DNA of 64,000 bases, taken from NCBI RefSeq assembly GCF_008710745.1, contig NZ_VYSA01000002.1, forward strand, positions 124,001 through 188,000. The letters run 5' to 3'. How positions within the stretch are numbered: position 1 is the stretch's first letter; each line of letters opens with the position of its first letter. Source of the stretch: Microbacterium rhizomatis (lineage in GTDB: Bacteria > Actinomycetota > Actinomycetes > Actinomycetales > Microbacteriaceae). Positions 1-10,878 of this stretch are shown piece by piece. The notes under the pieces were generated by a model. That model saw only the letters and a list, made by a program, of their open reading frames with translations. It was not told the origin of the DNA and ran no database searches. A program made the position numbers and the translations under genes.

Positions 1-350
1 CCGATGCCGGCGATCGGGCTGATCGAACCGCCCAGCACGTGGTAGAGCCCGCGGAACTCCCGCGTGCGCTCGATCGCTGCGACGTCCTTCGCGTCTTCGA
101 CGACGCAGATCAGGGTCGCGTTGCGGCGGGGATCCCGGCAGATCGCGCACCGATCCTGCTCAGAGACGTTGCCGCAGATCTCGCAGAAGCGCACCCGCTC
201 GCGGACGTGGGCGAGGAGCTCGGCGAGCTGGGTGACGTCGAACGACGGCGTCTGAAGGATGTGGAACGTGATGCGCTGCGCCGACTTCGGCCCGATGCCC
301 GGAAGTCGGCCGAACTCGTCGATGAGATCCTGAACGATGCCGTCGTACAT
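1..350 (-). CDS. recR: Recombination protein RecR (N-terminal part, cut by window edge)
   Basis: RecR is the toroidal DNA-binding partner of RecO/RecF in RecFOR gap repair. The visible first ~116 residues begin with [20 protein letters not shown], the family's N-terminal helix-hairpin-helix. A four-cysteine zinc finger follows (CEIC, then CAIC, around residues 56-72), and then the start of the Toprim domain ([14 protein letters not shown]). The ATG start lies 2 nt after the dnaX stop, so the two genes are almost certainly co-transcribed, the usual bacterial dnaX-recR pairing. The C-terminal part of Toprim lies outside the window. Confidence 0.95.
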   Translation of the reverse strand, partial: MYDGIVQDLIDEFGRLPGIGPKSAQRITFHILQTPSFDVTQLAELLAHVRERVRFCEICGNVSEQDRCAICRDPRRNATLICVVEDAKDVAAIERTREFRGLYHVLGGSISPIAGI

Positions 351-352
351 GG

Positions 353-2617
353 TCAGCTGAACCTCGTGGGGGGCTCATAGGGCTCTTCGCGCACGAACGC
401 GGCCCCGAGCATCTGCCGGATGACCGCCTCGCCATAGCGCTGCACTCCCCCGTTGGTTGCCGCGACGCCTCGCGCAGCGGCGTTGCCGATGGGCAGCGGC
501 GGCGCGACGACCGGCGGCACCGGCGCGTCGGCGGTGGGGGCTTCGATGACGTCGGTCGGGTCGAGCTCGTCGTCTTCGATCGAAGGTTCCACCTCGGCGT
601 CGGGCAGAACTGTGCCGTCGAGGCCAGCGGCTCCCCGCGCCGGCGCGGGGGCCAGGGTCGCGGTGCGTGCGCGCGCTGCACCCGCGACGTCTTCGGGTTC
701 GTCGTCGACGGCGAACTGCGACACCGCCGACGGGGCAGGCTGTTCGGTAGGGATCGGCGCGACGGCCCACTCGGTCACCGGGGCAGCGGATGCAGGAGCC
801 GAACGCGCGGGCGGGCGTTCGGCGGCACGACGGGCCGTGGAAGGCGCCTGCCGCTCAGGGCGGTCCGGCTCACGGCGGGTCGACGCGGGCGGCGGTGGGA
901 CGTCGCGCGGCGGGACGTCCGGCGGCAGGACGTCGGGCGGCAGGACGTCGGAGGGACCGGGGTCGGAGGGACCGGGGTCGGAAGGACCCGGGTCGTCCGT
1001 CTCGGGCGGCGGCTCGTGCGGAGCGATGTCGCTGTCGTGCTTGGCGATGTACTTCACGCGGACGCCCAGCACCGCCACGATCGCCTGACGCAGGTCTTCG
1101 CTCGGCCCGGCGCCCGCATTGAGCTTCTTGAACGACGCGACGTCGCTCTGGCTCTGGAACGCGAGACTGAGCACATCGTCGCGGAATCCGATCACGCGCG
1201 CACCGCTGGCAACGAGCCACGACGCGCGGCTCGTGGTCTCGAGCGCGCCCAGGATCTCGGGCCACGCATCGCGTATGAGCTGCACGGTCACCGGACCGCG
1301 AGGGGCCGGGGGCGATACCACCGGGGGTGACGCTTCGGCGGGCGGACCAACCGGAGCAGGCGCAGCCACCGCAGCAGGCGCAGGGGCGGCCACCGCAGCA
1401 GGCGCAGCCACCGCAGCAGGCGCAGCCACCGCAGCAGGCGCAGCCACCGGAGCAGGCGCAGGAGCATGCGCCGCCACCGCAGCAGCCGCGACGCCGATCC
1501 CCGCGTGGGTGAGGATACGGGCGACCATGAGCTCGAGCTGCAAGCGCGGCGAGGTCGCGCCGGTCATCTCGTCGAGAGTCGCGATCACGAGGTCGGCGGT
1601 GCGCGACAGCCGGTCGGCACCGAAGATCGACGCTTGTCGCGTCATCCGCTCGAGCTCTTCCGAGGGCACTCCGCGCAGCACCGCAGCGGCCCCGCGACCG
1701 GTCGCGGCGATGATGATCAGATCGCGCAGACGCTCGAGCAGATCGTCGACGAACCGTCGCGGGTCTTGACCGGTCTGGACGACCCTGTCGACCGCGGCGA
1801 AGGCGGCCGACGCGTCGGCGGCCCCGAATGCGTCGATGACCTCATCGAGCAGTTCGGCGTGCGTGTAGCCCAGGAGCGAGACCGCGCGTTCGTATCGCAC
1901 GCGCACCGCCCCCGAATCCGGCGCCGGATCTGATCCGGCGATCAGCTGGTCGAGCAGCGAGAGGGTGTCGCGCGGCGAGCCGCCGCCCGCTCGCACCACG
2001 AGCGGCAGGACGCCGGGCTCGACCGACACGCCCTCGGTCTCGCACAGCGCCTGCACGTACTCGAGCATCGCGGCGGGCGGAACCAGGCGGAACGGATAGT
2101 GGTGGGTACGGGAACGGATCGTGCCGATGACCTTCTCGGGCTCGGTCGTCGCGAAGATGAACTTCACGTGGTCGGGCGGCTCTTCGACGAGCTTCAGCAG
2201 CGCGTTGAACCCCTGCGGGGTGACCATGTGCGCCTCGTCGAGGATGAAGATCTTGAAGCGGTCGCGCGCGGGCGCGAAGATCGCACGCTCGCGCAGATCG
2301 CGGGCGTCGTCGACGCCGTTGTGGCTGGCGGCATCGATCTCGACGACATCCAGCGACCCGCCACCGTCGCGCCCGAGTTCGACGCAGCTGTCGCACGTGC
2401 CGCACGGCACGTCGGTCGGACCCTGCGCGCAGTTCAGACACCGCGCCAGGATGCGCGCCGACGTGGTCTTGCCGCACCCGCGCGGGCCCGAGAACAAGTA
2501 CGCGTGGCCGACCCGGTCGCTGCGCAGCGCCGTCATGAGCGGGTCGGTGACCTGCGACTGGCCGATCATCTCGCCGAACGCCTCAGGACGGTAGCGGCGA
2601 TAGAGGGCGGTGGTCAC
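353..2617 (-). CDS. dnaX: DNA polymerase III subunits gamma and tau
   Basis: This is the clamp-loader ATPase and replisome organiser. The 754-residue protein starts at a GTG ([20 protein letters not shown]). It has a Walker A motif GPRGCGKTT at residues 44-52, a cysteine zinc module (CLNC...CGTC) just after it, and Walker B ILDEAH near residue 125. The SRTHHY segment near 170 is the arginine-finger region. Residues ~380-430 are a long Ala/Pro/Val repeat linker. The tau-specific region includes a second acidic Pro/Asp repeat and ends in [11 protein letters not shown], directly followed by recR. The length and low-complexity tail are typical of actinobacterial DnaX. I see no clear internal frameshift site for a separate gamma product, but did not search systematically. 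Confidence 0.95.
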   Translation of the reverse strand: MTTALYRRYRPEAFGEMIGQSQVTDPLMTALRSDRVGHAYLFSGPRGCGKTTSARILARCLNCAQGPTDVPCGTCDSCVELGRDGGGSLDVVEIDAASHNGVDDARDLRERAIFAPARDRFKIFILDEAHMVTPQGFNALLKLVEEPPDHVKFIFATTEPEKVIGTIRSRTHHYPFRLVPPAAMLEYVQALCETEGVSVEPGVLPLVVRAGGGSPRDTLSLLDQLIAGSDPAPDSGAVRVRYERAVSLLGYTHAELLDEVIDAFGAADASAAFAAVDRVVQTGQDPRRFVDDLLERLRDLIIIAATGRGAAAVLRGVPSEELERMTRQASIFGADRLSRTADLVIATLDEMTGATSPRLQLELMVARILTHAGIGVAAAAVAAHAPAPAPVAAPAAVAAPAAVAAPAAVAAPAPAAVAAPAPVGPPAEASPPVVSPPAPRGPVTVQLIRDAWPEILGALETTSRASWLVASGARVIGFRDDVLSLAFQSQSDVASFKKLNAGAGPSEDLRQAIVAVLGVRVKYIAKHDSDIAPHEPPPETDDPGPSDPGPSDPGPSDVLPPDVLPPDVPPRDVPPPPASTRREPDRPERQAPSTARRAAERPPARSAPASAAPVTEWAVAPIPTEQPAPSAVSQFAVDDEPEDVAGAARARTATLAPAPARGAAGLDGTVLPDAEVEPSIEDDELDPTDVIEAPTADAPVPPVVAPPLPIGNAAARGVAATNGGVQRYGEAVIRQMLGAAFVREEPYEPPTRFS
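895..992. repeat. 15-nt coding tandem repeats in dnaX (Pro/Asp linker)
   Basis: A 15-nt unit varying around ggacgtcgggcggca and ggaccggggtcggag is repeated about seven times. It encodes DPGPS three times, then [15 protein letters not shown] and DVPPP. It lies in the tau-specific linker, and all units keep frame because they are multiples of three. Confidence 0.8.
1351..1470. repeat. 18-nt coding tandem repeats in dnaX (Ala/Pro linker)
   Basis: An 18-nt unit (gcagccaccgcagcaggc and variants, plus strand) is repeated about five times. It encodes AAPAAV blocks in the linker between the ATPase/collar domains and the tau tail. The near identity of the middle copies suggests recent slippage expansion. 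Confidence 0.8.
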
Positions 2618-2690
2618 GCACCCAGCCTAGGCCGTGCCCGCGACATCCCGCCCGCCCCGTCCACTCCGATCGCGCCTCCCTCGCGGGCGC

Positions 2691-5237
2691 TCAGGAATCG
2701 GCCCCCACCTTCGGGTCGGCAGTCTCCAGTGACGACTCGGTGACGATGATCGGAACGCTCGCCGTGATGACCGGAATCGTCGACGTGACAGTGGGAACCG
2801 ACGCCGAGAGGAACGTGCCGTCCTCCCTGCGCATGTCGGCGAACTGCTTGAGCGAAGGCTTGCCGGGGATGACCGGACCCTGGTCGGCGAGCGGGACGAC
2901 GACCTCTTCGCCGTCGCCGACCACGAACGCGGCGCCGCGCACCGAGAAGCCGACAGGCGCGCCACCGCTTGCTGCCACCCGGATCTCGTCACGCGTGATC
3001 GTGATCCCCAGCCGCGTGCCCTGCCAGTGCAGCACGAACGCAAGCTCCGGCCAGTCGGCGGGCAGGCGCGGGTCGAACGACAGGTCGCCGAAGTGGTCGC
3101 GCATTCCGCCGAAGCCCGAGACGAGGGCCGTCCAGACGCCGCCGGCCGACGCCACGTGGACGCCGTCCGACGCGTTGTGGTGCAGGTCGGCGAGATCGAC
3201 GAACAGCGACTCCCGGAAGTAGTCCAGGGCGAGGTCCTGGTATCCGACCTCTGCGGCCAGGATCGCCTGTACGACCGCCGAGAGCGTCGAGTCGCCCGTC
3301 GTGAGCGGGTCGTAGTACTCGAAGTCGGCCAGCTTCTCTTCGTCCGAGAAGTGATTGCCCTGGAGGAACAGCGCGAGCACGACATCGGCCTGCTTGAGCA
3401 CCTGGTAGCGGTAGATCACCAGCGGGTGGAAATGCAGGAGGAGGGGCCGCTGGTCGGCCGGGGTCTTCTCGAGGTCCCATACCTCCTTGTCGAGGAAGAC
3501 GTGGTCCTGAGGGTGGATGCCGAACGCCGGGCTGTAAGGGATGTGCATGGCCTCCGCGGCCCGGTCCCACGCCTCCGGCTCACCAGGTTCGATCCCGAGC
3601 CTGTCGACGGCCGCGCGGTAGGCCTCCGGGTCGTCCTCGGCCATCTCGCGCACGGTGCGGGCGGCGAATCGCAGGTTGAATCGCGCCATGACGTTCGTGA
3701 AGAGGTTGTCGTTGACGACCGTCGTGTACTCGTCCGGGCCGGTGACGCCGTGGATGTGGAATGTGTCCTCGCCGTCGCTCTCGCGCCAGAACCCCAGAGT
3801 CTCCCACAGACGAGCGGTCTCGACGGCGATATCGACGCCCTCGCGGCGGAGGAAGTCGTCGTCGCCGGTGGAGCGCACGTATTTGGCGAGCGCGAAGCTG
3901 ACGTCGGCGTTGATGTGGTACTGCGCGGTGCCCGCCGCGTAGTACGCGGACGCCTCTTCACCGTTGATGGTGCGCCACGGGAAGAGCGCTCCCGCCTCGT
4001 TCAGCTGACGGGCGCGTCGACGGGATGCGGGAAGCATGAGATACCGCATCCGGAGGGCATTGCGAGCCCAGAGCGGGGTCGTGTAAGCCAGGAACGGGAG
4101 CACGTAGATCTCGGTGTCCCAGAAATAGTGGCCGCTGTACCCCGACCCGGAGACGCCCTTCGCGGGCACCCCTTGACTGTCCGCGCGGGCGGCGGCCTGG
4201 GCGAGCTGGAACAGACACCAGCGCGTCGCCTGCTGGAGGTCGTCATGGCCGCCGATGCGGACGTCGGAACGGGTCCAGAACGCATCCATCCACGCGCGCT
4301 GACGCTCGTACTGAAGGGCCACCCCCTCGGAGCGGGCCCGGTCGAGCGTGCGCCGGCAGCGATCCACGAGCTCTCGCGCGGGTACGCCCCGAGACGTGTG
4401 ATAGCTGACCAGCTTGGTGACCCGGATCGGTACCCCCGCCTTCGCCTGCACGCGGAACACGTTCTTGGCGATGTCGGGCTCGATCAGCGTCCGCGCCGAG
4501 AACTCGTTGTCGGTCTCGATGACGTGGTCGGCGACCACGGCGATCGTCATTCCCGAGTCGGCGACCTTATAGCTGAGAGTGGAGCGCAGCCCGTCCTGCC
4601 AGTACTCCTGCGGCTGCAGCACCCGCTCGTGGATGCGATCGGCCTTGCGTGGATCGAATCCCGCCTTCTTCGTCGCGTTGGGCGTGCCGCCGTACACATC
4701 CTCGCCGTCCTGCCGATTGATCAGCTGGCAGCTGACCGTCACGGGAGCGTCGGAGTTGAGCACGGTGACTTCGACGCTGAGCACGGCGAGGTGCTTCTCT
4801 TCGAACGACACCATCCGGTCGAAGTCGATCCGCACGAGCTTGCCCGACGGCGTCGCCCACAGGATGTGACGGCGCAGCACCCCGTCCCGGAAGTCGAGCG
4901 AACGCTCGTACTCTCGGATGTCGGCGACATCCAGAGACAGCGGCTCGTCGTCGACGTAGACCCGCATCACCTTCGCGTCGGGCGCGTTGATGATCGTCTG
5001 ACCCACCTCTGCGAAGCCGTAGGCCTGCTCGGCGTGCCGGATCGGGAAGGTCTCGTGGAACCCGTTGATGAAGGTACCGTGCTCCTGCGCCTGCCTGCCC
5101 TCGGGGTGATTGCCGCGGAGCCCCAGGTAGCCGTTGCCGACCGCGAACAGCGTCTCGGTGACGCCGGCGTCTTCCAGGTCGAGGGCGGTCTCGACGAGCC
5201 GCCACGGATCGACGGGGAATCGATCGCGATTCATCAT
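2691..5237 (-). CDS. Glycoside hydrolase family 65 protein (disaccharide phosphorylase)
   Basis: GH65 enzymes mostly cleave alpha-glucosides such as maltose, trehalose or kojibiose with phosphate, releasing beta-glucose 1-phosphate. The 848-residue protein has the N-terminal beta-sandwich (TLFAVGNGYLGLRGNHPEG near residue 30). The (alpha/alpha)6 catalytic barrel carries GVTGPDEYTTVVNDN, with Glu503 as the expected general acid, and the phosphate-site stretch TGDSTLSAVVQAILAAEVGY comes later. The ATG start overlaps the stop of the upstream beta-phosphoglucomutase-like gene (ATGA). That gene would convert beta-glucose 1-phosphate to glucose 6-phosphate, which supports phosphorylase rather than hydrolase activity. 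The exact disaccharide cannot be read from sequence. Confidence 0.9.
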   Translation of the reverse strand: MMNRDRFPVDPWRLVETALDLEDAGVTETLFAVGNGYLGLRGNHPEGRQAQEHGTFINGFHETFPIRHAEQAYGFAEVGQTIINAPDAKVMRVYVDDEPLSLDVADIREYERSLDFRDGVLRRHILWATPSGKLVRIDFDRMVSFEEKHLAVLSVEVTVLNSDAPVTVSCQLINRQDGEDVYGGTPNATKKAGFDPRKADRIHERVLQPQEYWQDGLRSTLSYKVADSGMTIAVVADHVIETDNEFSARTLIEPDIAKNVFRVQAKAGVPIRVTKLVSYHTSRGVPARELVDRCRRTLDRARSEGVALQYERQRAWMDAFWTRSDVRIGGHDDLQQATRWCLFQLAQAAARADSQGVPAKGVSGSGYSGHYFWDTEIYVLPFLAYTTPLWARNALRMRYLMLPASRRRARQLNEAGALFPWRTINGEEASAYYAAGTAQYHINADVSFALAKYVRSTGDDDFLRREGVDIAVETARLWETLGFWRESDGEDTFHIHGVTGPDEYTTVVNDNLFTNVMARFNLRFAARTVREMAEDDPEAYRAAVDRLGIEPGEPEAWDRAAEAMHIPYSPAFGIHPQDHVFLDKEVWDLEKTPADQRPLLLHFHPLVIYRYQVLKQADVVLALFLQGNHFSDEEKLADFEYYDPLTTGDSTLSAVVQAILAAEVGYQDLALDYFRESLFVDLADLHHNASDGVHVASAGGVWTALVSGFGGMRDHFGDLSFDPRLPADWPELAFVLHWQGTRLGITITRDEIRVAASGGAPVGFSVRGAAFVVGDGEEVVVPLADQGPVIPGKPSLKQFADMRREDGTFLSASVPTVTSTIPVITASVPIIVTESSLETADPKVGADS

Positions 5238-5989
5238 GCGGATGCCTCTCGTTCAGGCGCGGGGGCGGTGAAGGCGGAAAGGTCGGGGACGACGAGGTCG
5301 GCACCCGCTTCGCGAAGCGCATCGGCACCGACGCCGCGGTCGACGCCGACCACGAGGCCGAATCCCCCCGCGGCGGCCGATGCGACCCCGCTGAGGGCGT
5401 CTTCGACGGCGGCGCTGCGGGCGGGTGCGACCCCCAGCATCCGCGCCGCCTCGACGAAGACGTCGGGAGCGGGCTTGGAGGCCAGGTGGTCGCGCTCGGC
5501 GATCACCCCGTCCATGATCACGGGGAAGCGATCGATGATCCCGGCAGAGGTGAGCACTTCGCGCGCGTTCTTGGAGCTGGAGACGATCGCGATCGGCGTA
5601 CCGGCCGCGGCGAGGACGTCGAGCACGGCGATCGAGCCGGGGTAGGCGACGATGCCCTCCTCGCGCAGGACCCGGGCGAAGAACTCGTTCTTGCGGTTGC
5701 CGATCCCGCAGACCGTGTCGGCGGTCGGCGGATCGGAGGGATCCCCCCACGGCACCTCGACGTCACGGCTGCGCAGCAGGCTCGCGACGCCGTCGTAGCG
5801 CTTCTTGCCGTCGAGGTACTCGAAATAGTCGGCTTCGCCGTAGGGGGGCGTGATGTCCCACTCCGTGAACAGCGTGTCGAACATCGCCCGCCACGCGTCC
5901 ATGTGCACTTCGGCGGTCGGCGTGATCACCCCGTCCAGGTCGAAGAGCACGGCGTCATACGTCGTGAGATCGGGCAGTTCGGCGGTCAC
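5234..5989 (-). CDS. HAD-superfamily beta-phosphoglucomutase-like protein
   Basis: The likely role is interconversion of beta-glucose 1-phosphate and glucose 6-phosphate in the cytosol. In the 251-residue protein, HAD motif I is FDLDGVITP with nucleophile Asp17 and acid/base Asp19. Motif II is IVSSSKN, motif III has the Lys of ASKPAPDVF, and motif IV is VEDALSGVASA. The cap lies between motif I and residue ~100. The GTG start has a GGAGG ribosome site 5 nt upstream. The gene overlaps the GH65 gene by ATGA, the classic phosphorylase/mutase pair. A generic sugar phosphatase is the alternative. Confidence 0.88.
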   Translation of the reverse strand: MTAELPDLTTYDAVLFDLDGVITPTAEVHMDAWRAMFDTLFTEWDITPPYGEADYFEYLDGKKRYDGVASLLRSRDVEVPWGDPSDPPTADTVCGIGNRKNEFFARVLREEGIVAYPGSIAVLDVLAAAGTPIAIVSSSKNAREVLTSAGIIDRFPVIMDGVIAERDHLASKPAPDVFVEAARMLGVAPARSAAVEDALSGVASAAAGGFGLVVGVDRGVGADALREAGADLVVPDLSAFTAPAPEREASA

Positions 5990-6098
5990 GAAAGCCTCCA
6001 GCGAGGGGAGAGGGCGACGGGTGAACGGCTCGACGGTGCGCCGTTATACCAGCGTAGTGCGGGCGTGCGCACGCACGATAACCGGGAACGCCCGACGT

Positions 6099-7319
6099 CT
6101 ATCCGCCGGTCGCAGCGAGGGTCTGGCGCGCGATCTCGAGCTCTTCGTTGGTCGGGACCACCAGAACCGTGACGGCCGACGAATCGGTGGAGATGACGCG
6201 GATGCCGCGACCTCGCGTCGCATTTCTCTCCTGATCGATCTCGACCCCGGCGAACCCGAGCGTGGCGAGGGCGCCCGCGCGTACCTCGGGTGCGTTCTCG
6301 CCGACTCCGGCGGTGAACGAGATGACATCGACGCCGCCGAGCTGGGCCATGTACGACCCGGCGTAGCCGCGAAGGCGGTGCACGTACACCTCGAACGCCA
6401 GAGTGGGTGCGGTCTGCCCCGCCTCCACGCCCGCGATGATGTCCCTCATGTCGGAGACGCCGGCGAGGCCCTGCAGCCCGCTCCCGCGGTTCAGGAGCGC
6501 GTCGAGGTCGTCGATCGACATGCCGGCACGGCGCGAGAGGTGGAACAGGACGGCGGGGTCGATGTCGCCCGAGCGGGTGCCCATCACCAGACCCTCCAGG
6601 GGCGTGAGGCCCATCGAGGTCTCGACCGATCGACCGCCGTCGATCGCGGCGACCGAGGCGCCGTTTCCGAGGTGGAACACGATCTGCCTGAGGTCGCCGA
6701 GCGGCCGTCCGAGGAACGCGGCCGCCGCCTCGCTCACGAACTTGTGCGACGTACCGTGGAACCCGTAGCGGCGGATGCGATGGGATGCGGCGAGCTCCGC
6801 GTCGATCGCGTACGTGTACGCCGCGGGGGGCAGGGTCTGGTGGAACGCGGTGTCGAAGACGGCGACGTGCGGCACGTCGGGGAACGCCTTCTTCGCGGCG
6901 ACGATCCCCGCGAGGTTGGCGGGGTTGTGCAGCGGGGCCAGCACCGAGAGATCCGCGATGTTGATCTCGACGAGCGGCGTGATGATCGTCGGTTCGAAGA
7001 AGCGCGCACCCCCGTGCACCACGCGGTGGCCGACGGCCGTCGGCGGATGCGCGGCCAGCGACGGCCCGTTCTCGGCGAACGCGTCCAGCATGACGGCGAA
7101 ACCGGCCGTGTGATCCGGGATCGGCAACTCACGGGAGTAGGTCGCGTCCAGCATCGTCGCCCCTTCGGCCGACGGCGCAAACACGGTGTGCTTCGACACA
7201 CCCATCGGTTCGCCGATGCGCTCGACGAGGCCGGAGGCCAGCATCCGCTCCGTCTCGACGTCGAGCAGCTGGTACTTGAAGGACGACGATCCGCTGTTGA
7301 CGACCAGGACCACGCTCAC
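6099..7319 (-). CDS. ackA: Acetate kinase
   Basis: It interconverts acetyl phosphate plus ADP with acetate plus ATP. The 406-residue protein has the ASKHA-fold N-terminal phosphate loop VVNSGSSSFKY and the substrate residues of VGHRVVHGG. The stretches FDTAFHQT, GFHGTSHKFV and HLGNGAS follow, and FTAGVGENAPEVR lies near the C-terminus. The GTG start overlaps the pta stop by 4 nt (GTGA), so AckA and Pta are translationally coupled and run acetate overflow or acetate assimilation together. Length matches the family (~400). Confidence 0.96.
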   Translation of the reverse strand: MSVVLVVNSGSSSFKYQLLDVETERMLASGLVERIGEPMGVSKHTVFAPSAEGATMLDATYSRELPIPDHTAGFAVMLDAFAENGPSLAAHPPTAVGHRVVHGGARFFEPTIITPLVEINIADLSVLAPLHNPANLAGIVAAKKAFPDVPHVAVFDTAFHQTLPPAAYTYAIDAELAASHRIRRYGFHGTSHKFVSEAAAAFLGRPLGDLRQIVFHLGNGASVAAIDGGRSVETSMGLTPLEGLVMGTRSGDIDPAVLFHLSRRAGMSIDDLDALLNRGSGLQGLAGVSDMRDIIAGVEAGQTAPTLAFEVYVHRLRGYAGSYMAQLGGVDVISFTAGVGENAPEVRAGALATLGFAGVEIDQERNATRGRGIRVISTDSSAVTVLVVPTNEELEIARQTLAATGG

Positions 7320-9481
7320 GACGGTTCTCCCTGTGCCTGTATCGCGGTGATCGCGATGGTGTTGACGATGTCGTCCACCAGCGCGCCGCGCGAGAGATCG
7401 TTGATTGGCTTGTTGAGCCCCTGCAGGACCGGGCCGATCGCCACGGCGCCCGCCGAGCGCTGCACCGCTTTATAGGTGTTGTTGCCGGTGTTCAGGTCGG
7501 GGAAGATGAAGACCGTCGCCCGGCCCGCGACGGCAGAACCCGGCATCTTCGCCTTCGCGACAGCGGCATCGGCGGCCGCGTCGTACTGGATCGGTCCTTC
7601 GACCAGCAGCTCGGGGGCGCGCTCGCGCACGAGCGCCGTCGCCGTCCGCACCTTCTCGACCTCCGCGCCCGAGCCGGACTCGCCCGTCGAGTACGAGAGC
7701 ATCGCGATGCGCGGTTCGATGCCGAACTGCTCGGCGGTCGCTGCCGACGAGATCGCGATATCGGCCAGCTGCTCGCTCGTGGGGTCCGGGATGACGGCGC
7801 AGTCCCCGTACACGAGCACGCGGTCGGCGAGCGCCATGAGGAACACTGACGAGACCACCGACACTCCCGGCTTGGTCTTGATGATCTCGAAGGCCGGGCG
7901 GATCGTGTGCGCCGTTGTGTGGGCCGCCCCGGAGACCATCCCGTCGGCCAGGCCCAGGTGAACCATGAGGGTGCCGAAGTACGACACGTCGGTCACGGTG
8001 TCGGCCGCCTGCGCGTAGGTGACGCCCTTGTGCGCCCGGAGGCGCTCGTACTCGCGTGCGAACCGGTCGACGTACACGGCGTCGAACGAGCTGAGCACCT
8101 GAGCATCCCGGATGTCGATGCCGAGCTCGATCGCCCGGTTTCGCACTTCGATCTCTTCGCCGAGGATCGTCAGGTCGGCGATTCCGCGCGACAGCACGGT
8201 CGCCGCGGCACGCAGGATCCGGTCGTCGGTGCCCTCGGGCAGCACGATGCGCCGGCGGTCCGAGCGCGAGCGCTCGATGAGGCCGTACTCGAACATGAGC
8301 GGGGTCACCACGCTCGCCCGCGCGACTCCCAGTGCCCTGACGAGCTCGTCGGTGTCGATGTGACGCTCGAAGATCGACAGCGCCGTGTCGTACCGCCGCT
8401 GCGAGTCGGCGGCGAGGCGTCCGCGGGTATTGATGATCCGCAGCGTCGTCTGGTATGTCCCGAGATCGGTCGCGATCACCGGGAGCGACGAGCTCAGGCC
8501 GTCGAGGAGGCGCACGATCGACTCGGGCAGATCGAAACCGCCGTTGAGCACGATGCCGGCGAGCGACGGGAACGTCCCGGACGCGTTGGCGAGCAGCGTC
8601 GCCAGGAGCACCTCGGTGCGGTCTGCCGGTACCACCACGATCGCGCTCTCGGTCAGACGCGGCAGCACGTTCACCATCGACATGCCGGCCACCACCACCC
8701 CGAGCACTTCGCGCGTCAGGAGCTCCGGGTCGCCTCGCACGAGGCGCCCCTCGACGGAGCGCATCACTCCGCGCACCGACGGAGCCACCAGGAAGCGGTC
8801 TTCGGGGAGGGCCCACACCGGAACCACCGGGTGAGCCGCGGAATCGTCGCCGAGGACGGATGCCGTCACCACCGGCGACGCGTCGACCGCGGCGCGGATC
8901 GCCGCCACGATCTCGTCGAGCTCGTCGGGATTCGCGCGGTTCGCGACGACGCCGAACAGCTCCGCGCGCTCGTGAGCGAGCTCGACGAGGGCGAGCGCGG
9001 AGGTCTGACCCATCTCGGCCGGCGTCCGAGGGGTCGACGAGCCGAGCTGCTCCTCCGAACCCTGCTGGCTGCGTCCGCCGACGACCAGCAGCACGGGGGC
9101 GCCGAGATTGGCCGCGATCCGGGCGTTGTAGCCGAGCTCTGCCGGGCTCGAGACATCCGTGAAGTCGCTGCCGAGCACGACGACCGCGTCGCACTGGGCT
9201 TCGACGCGCTTGTAGCGCTCGACGATCGTGCCGAGTGCGGCATCCGGATCCGCACGCACGTCGTCGTACGTGACGCCGACGCATTCATCGTAGTCGAGGT
9301 CGATCACGGCGTGGGCCAGGAGCATCTCCAGGACGTAGTCGCGCTCCACCGTCGACCGTGCGATCGAGCGGAAGACGCCGACGCGCGGAGTCGCGCGACC
9401 GAGCGCATCCAGCACGCCCAGTGCGATCGTGGACTTGCCCGAATGACCCTCTGCCGACGTGATGAAGATGCTCTGCGTCAC
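7316..9481 (-). CDS. pta: Phosphate acetyltransferase
   Basis: It exchanges acetyl-CoA and phosphate for acetyl phosphate and CoA. The 721 residues match the long, three-domain enterobacterial-type Pta. There is an N-terminal P-loop-like domain (SIFITSAEGHSGKSTIALG), a central DRTGG domain (~residues 220-330) and the C-terminal PTA_PTB catalytic domain. The catalytic domain carries RRIVLPEGTDDRILRAA, SGAAHTTAHTIRPAFEIIKT and VFIFPDLNTGN. It starts at GTG, about 90 nt downstream of ffs, and is coupled to ackA. Confidence 0.95.
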   Translation of the reverse strand: MTQSIFITSAEGHSGKSTIALGVLDALGRATPRVGVFRSIARSTVERDYVLEMLLAHAVIDLDYDECVGVTYDDVRADPDAALGTIVERYKRVEAQCDAVVVLGSDFTDVSSPAELGYNARIAANLGAPVLLVVGGRSQQGSEEQLGSSTPRTPAEMGQTSALALVELAHERAELFGVVANRANPDELDEIVAAIRAAVDASPVVTASVLGDDSAAHPVVPVWALPEDRFLVAPSVRGVMRSVEGRLVRGDPELLTREVLGVVVAGMSMVNVLPRLTESAIVVVPADRTEVLLATLLANASGTFPSLAGIVLNGGFDLPESIVRLLDGLSSSLPVIATDLGTYQTTLRIINTRGRLAADSQRRYDTALSIFERHIDTDELVRALGVARASVVTPLMFEYGLIERSRSDRRRIVLPEGTDDRILRAAATVLSRGIADLTILGEEIEVRNRAIELGIDIRDAQVLSSFDAVYVDRFAREYERLRAHKGVTYAQAADTVTDVSYFGTLMVHLGLADGMVSGAAHTTAHTIRPAFEIIKTKPGVSVVSSVFLMALADRVLVYGDCAVIPDPTSEQLADIAISSAATAEQFGIEPRIAMLSYSTGESGSGAEVEKVRTATALVRERAPELLVEGPIQYDAAADAAVAKAKMPGSAVAGRATVFIFPDLNTGNNTYKAVQRSAGAVAIGPVLQGLNKPINDLSRGALVDDIVNTIAITAIQAQGEPS

Positions 9482-9570
9482 GGTCTCAGCCTAGAGTCGG
9501 CGTGCCGCCGCCACACGGGGATCTCTCGATGTCGCGAGATCGCCTGGGCCCGATCGGGGGCCGGACATGG

Positions 9571-9661
9571 AAAGACTCTCCGCGCACCCGGCAGAGCCTG
9601 GTTACCCTTGCTACGTTTCCGTCCTGGGGGAGTTGGCCTGGATGCCGCCGCGCGGAGAGCT
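9571..9661 (-). ncRNA. ffs: Small bacterial signal recognition particle RNA (4.5S)
   Basis: On the minus strand the sequence folds into one long hairpin. The terminal 9-bp stem ctctccgcg/cgcggagag (9576-9584 with 9651-9659) is perfect. The apical part contains the SRP M-domain signature: CCCCAGGACGGAAACGTAGC, a GGAA-type loop and the opposing AGCA. A TAGAAT -10 element lies about 7 nt upstream of the inferred 5' end, and the 3' end runs into a TCTTTCC tract. RNA ends are inferred to within a few bases. Together with its promoter it fills most of the 306-nt gap between pta and the divergent moxR gene. Confidence 0.93.
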
Positions 9662-9667
9662 GAGACT

Positions 9668-9673
9668 ATTCTA
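9668..9673 (-). promoter_or_regulatory. -10 element of the ffs promoter
   Basis: TAGAAT on the minus strand, positioned 7 nt before the start of the SRP RNA stem. The matching -35 (TTCGCA, 18 nt further upstream) is weak, as is common in high-GC actinobacteria. Confidence 0.5.
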
Positions 9674-9787
9674 ACCGGCGTCCGGGGCACCTGCGAATCC
9701 CCTGCGCCCCGCGCCACCGGTCATGGCTGGAGGTTACGATCGAATAACGCCGGGCGATGATGCCCACCCGCGGACCGGAGGGGGCCC

Positions 9788-10819
<1,032 letters not shown>

Positions 10820-10878
10820 CGACGTCATCCGTGAAGAGTTCCCCGCCCACCAGACAGTGACCCGACAGTGACCCGCCG

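Noticed and set aside
3027..5645. 872-residue open frame antisense to the GH65 gene
   Set aside because: Arginine/valine-rich composition with no motif, exactly opposite a gene with clear family signatures; a high-GC shadow. The same applies to the long antisense frames over pta (7907-9760), DUF222/HNH (46764-49001) and cydC/cydD (56379-58349).
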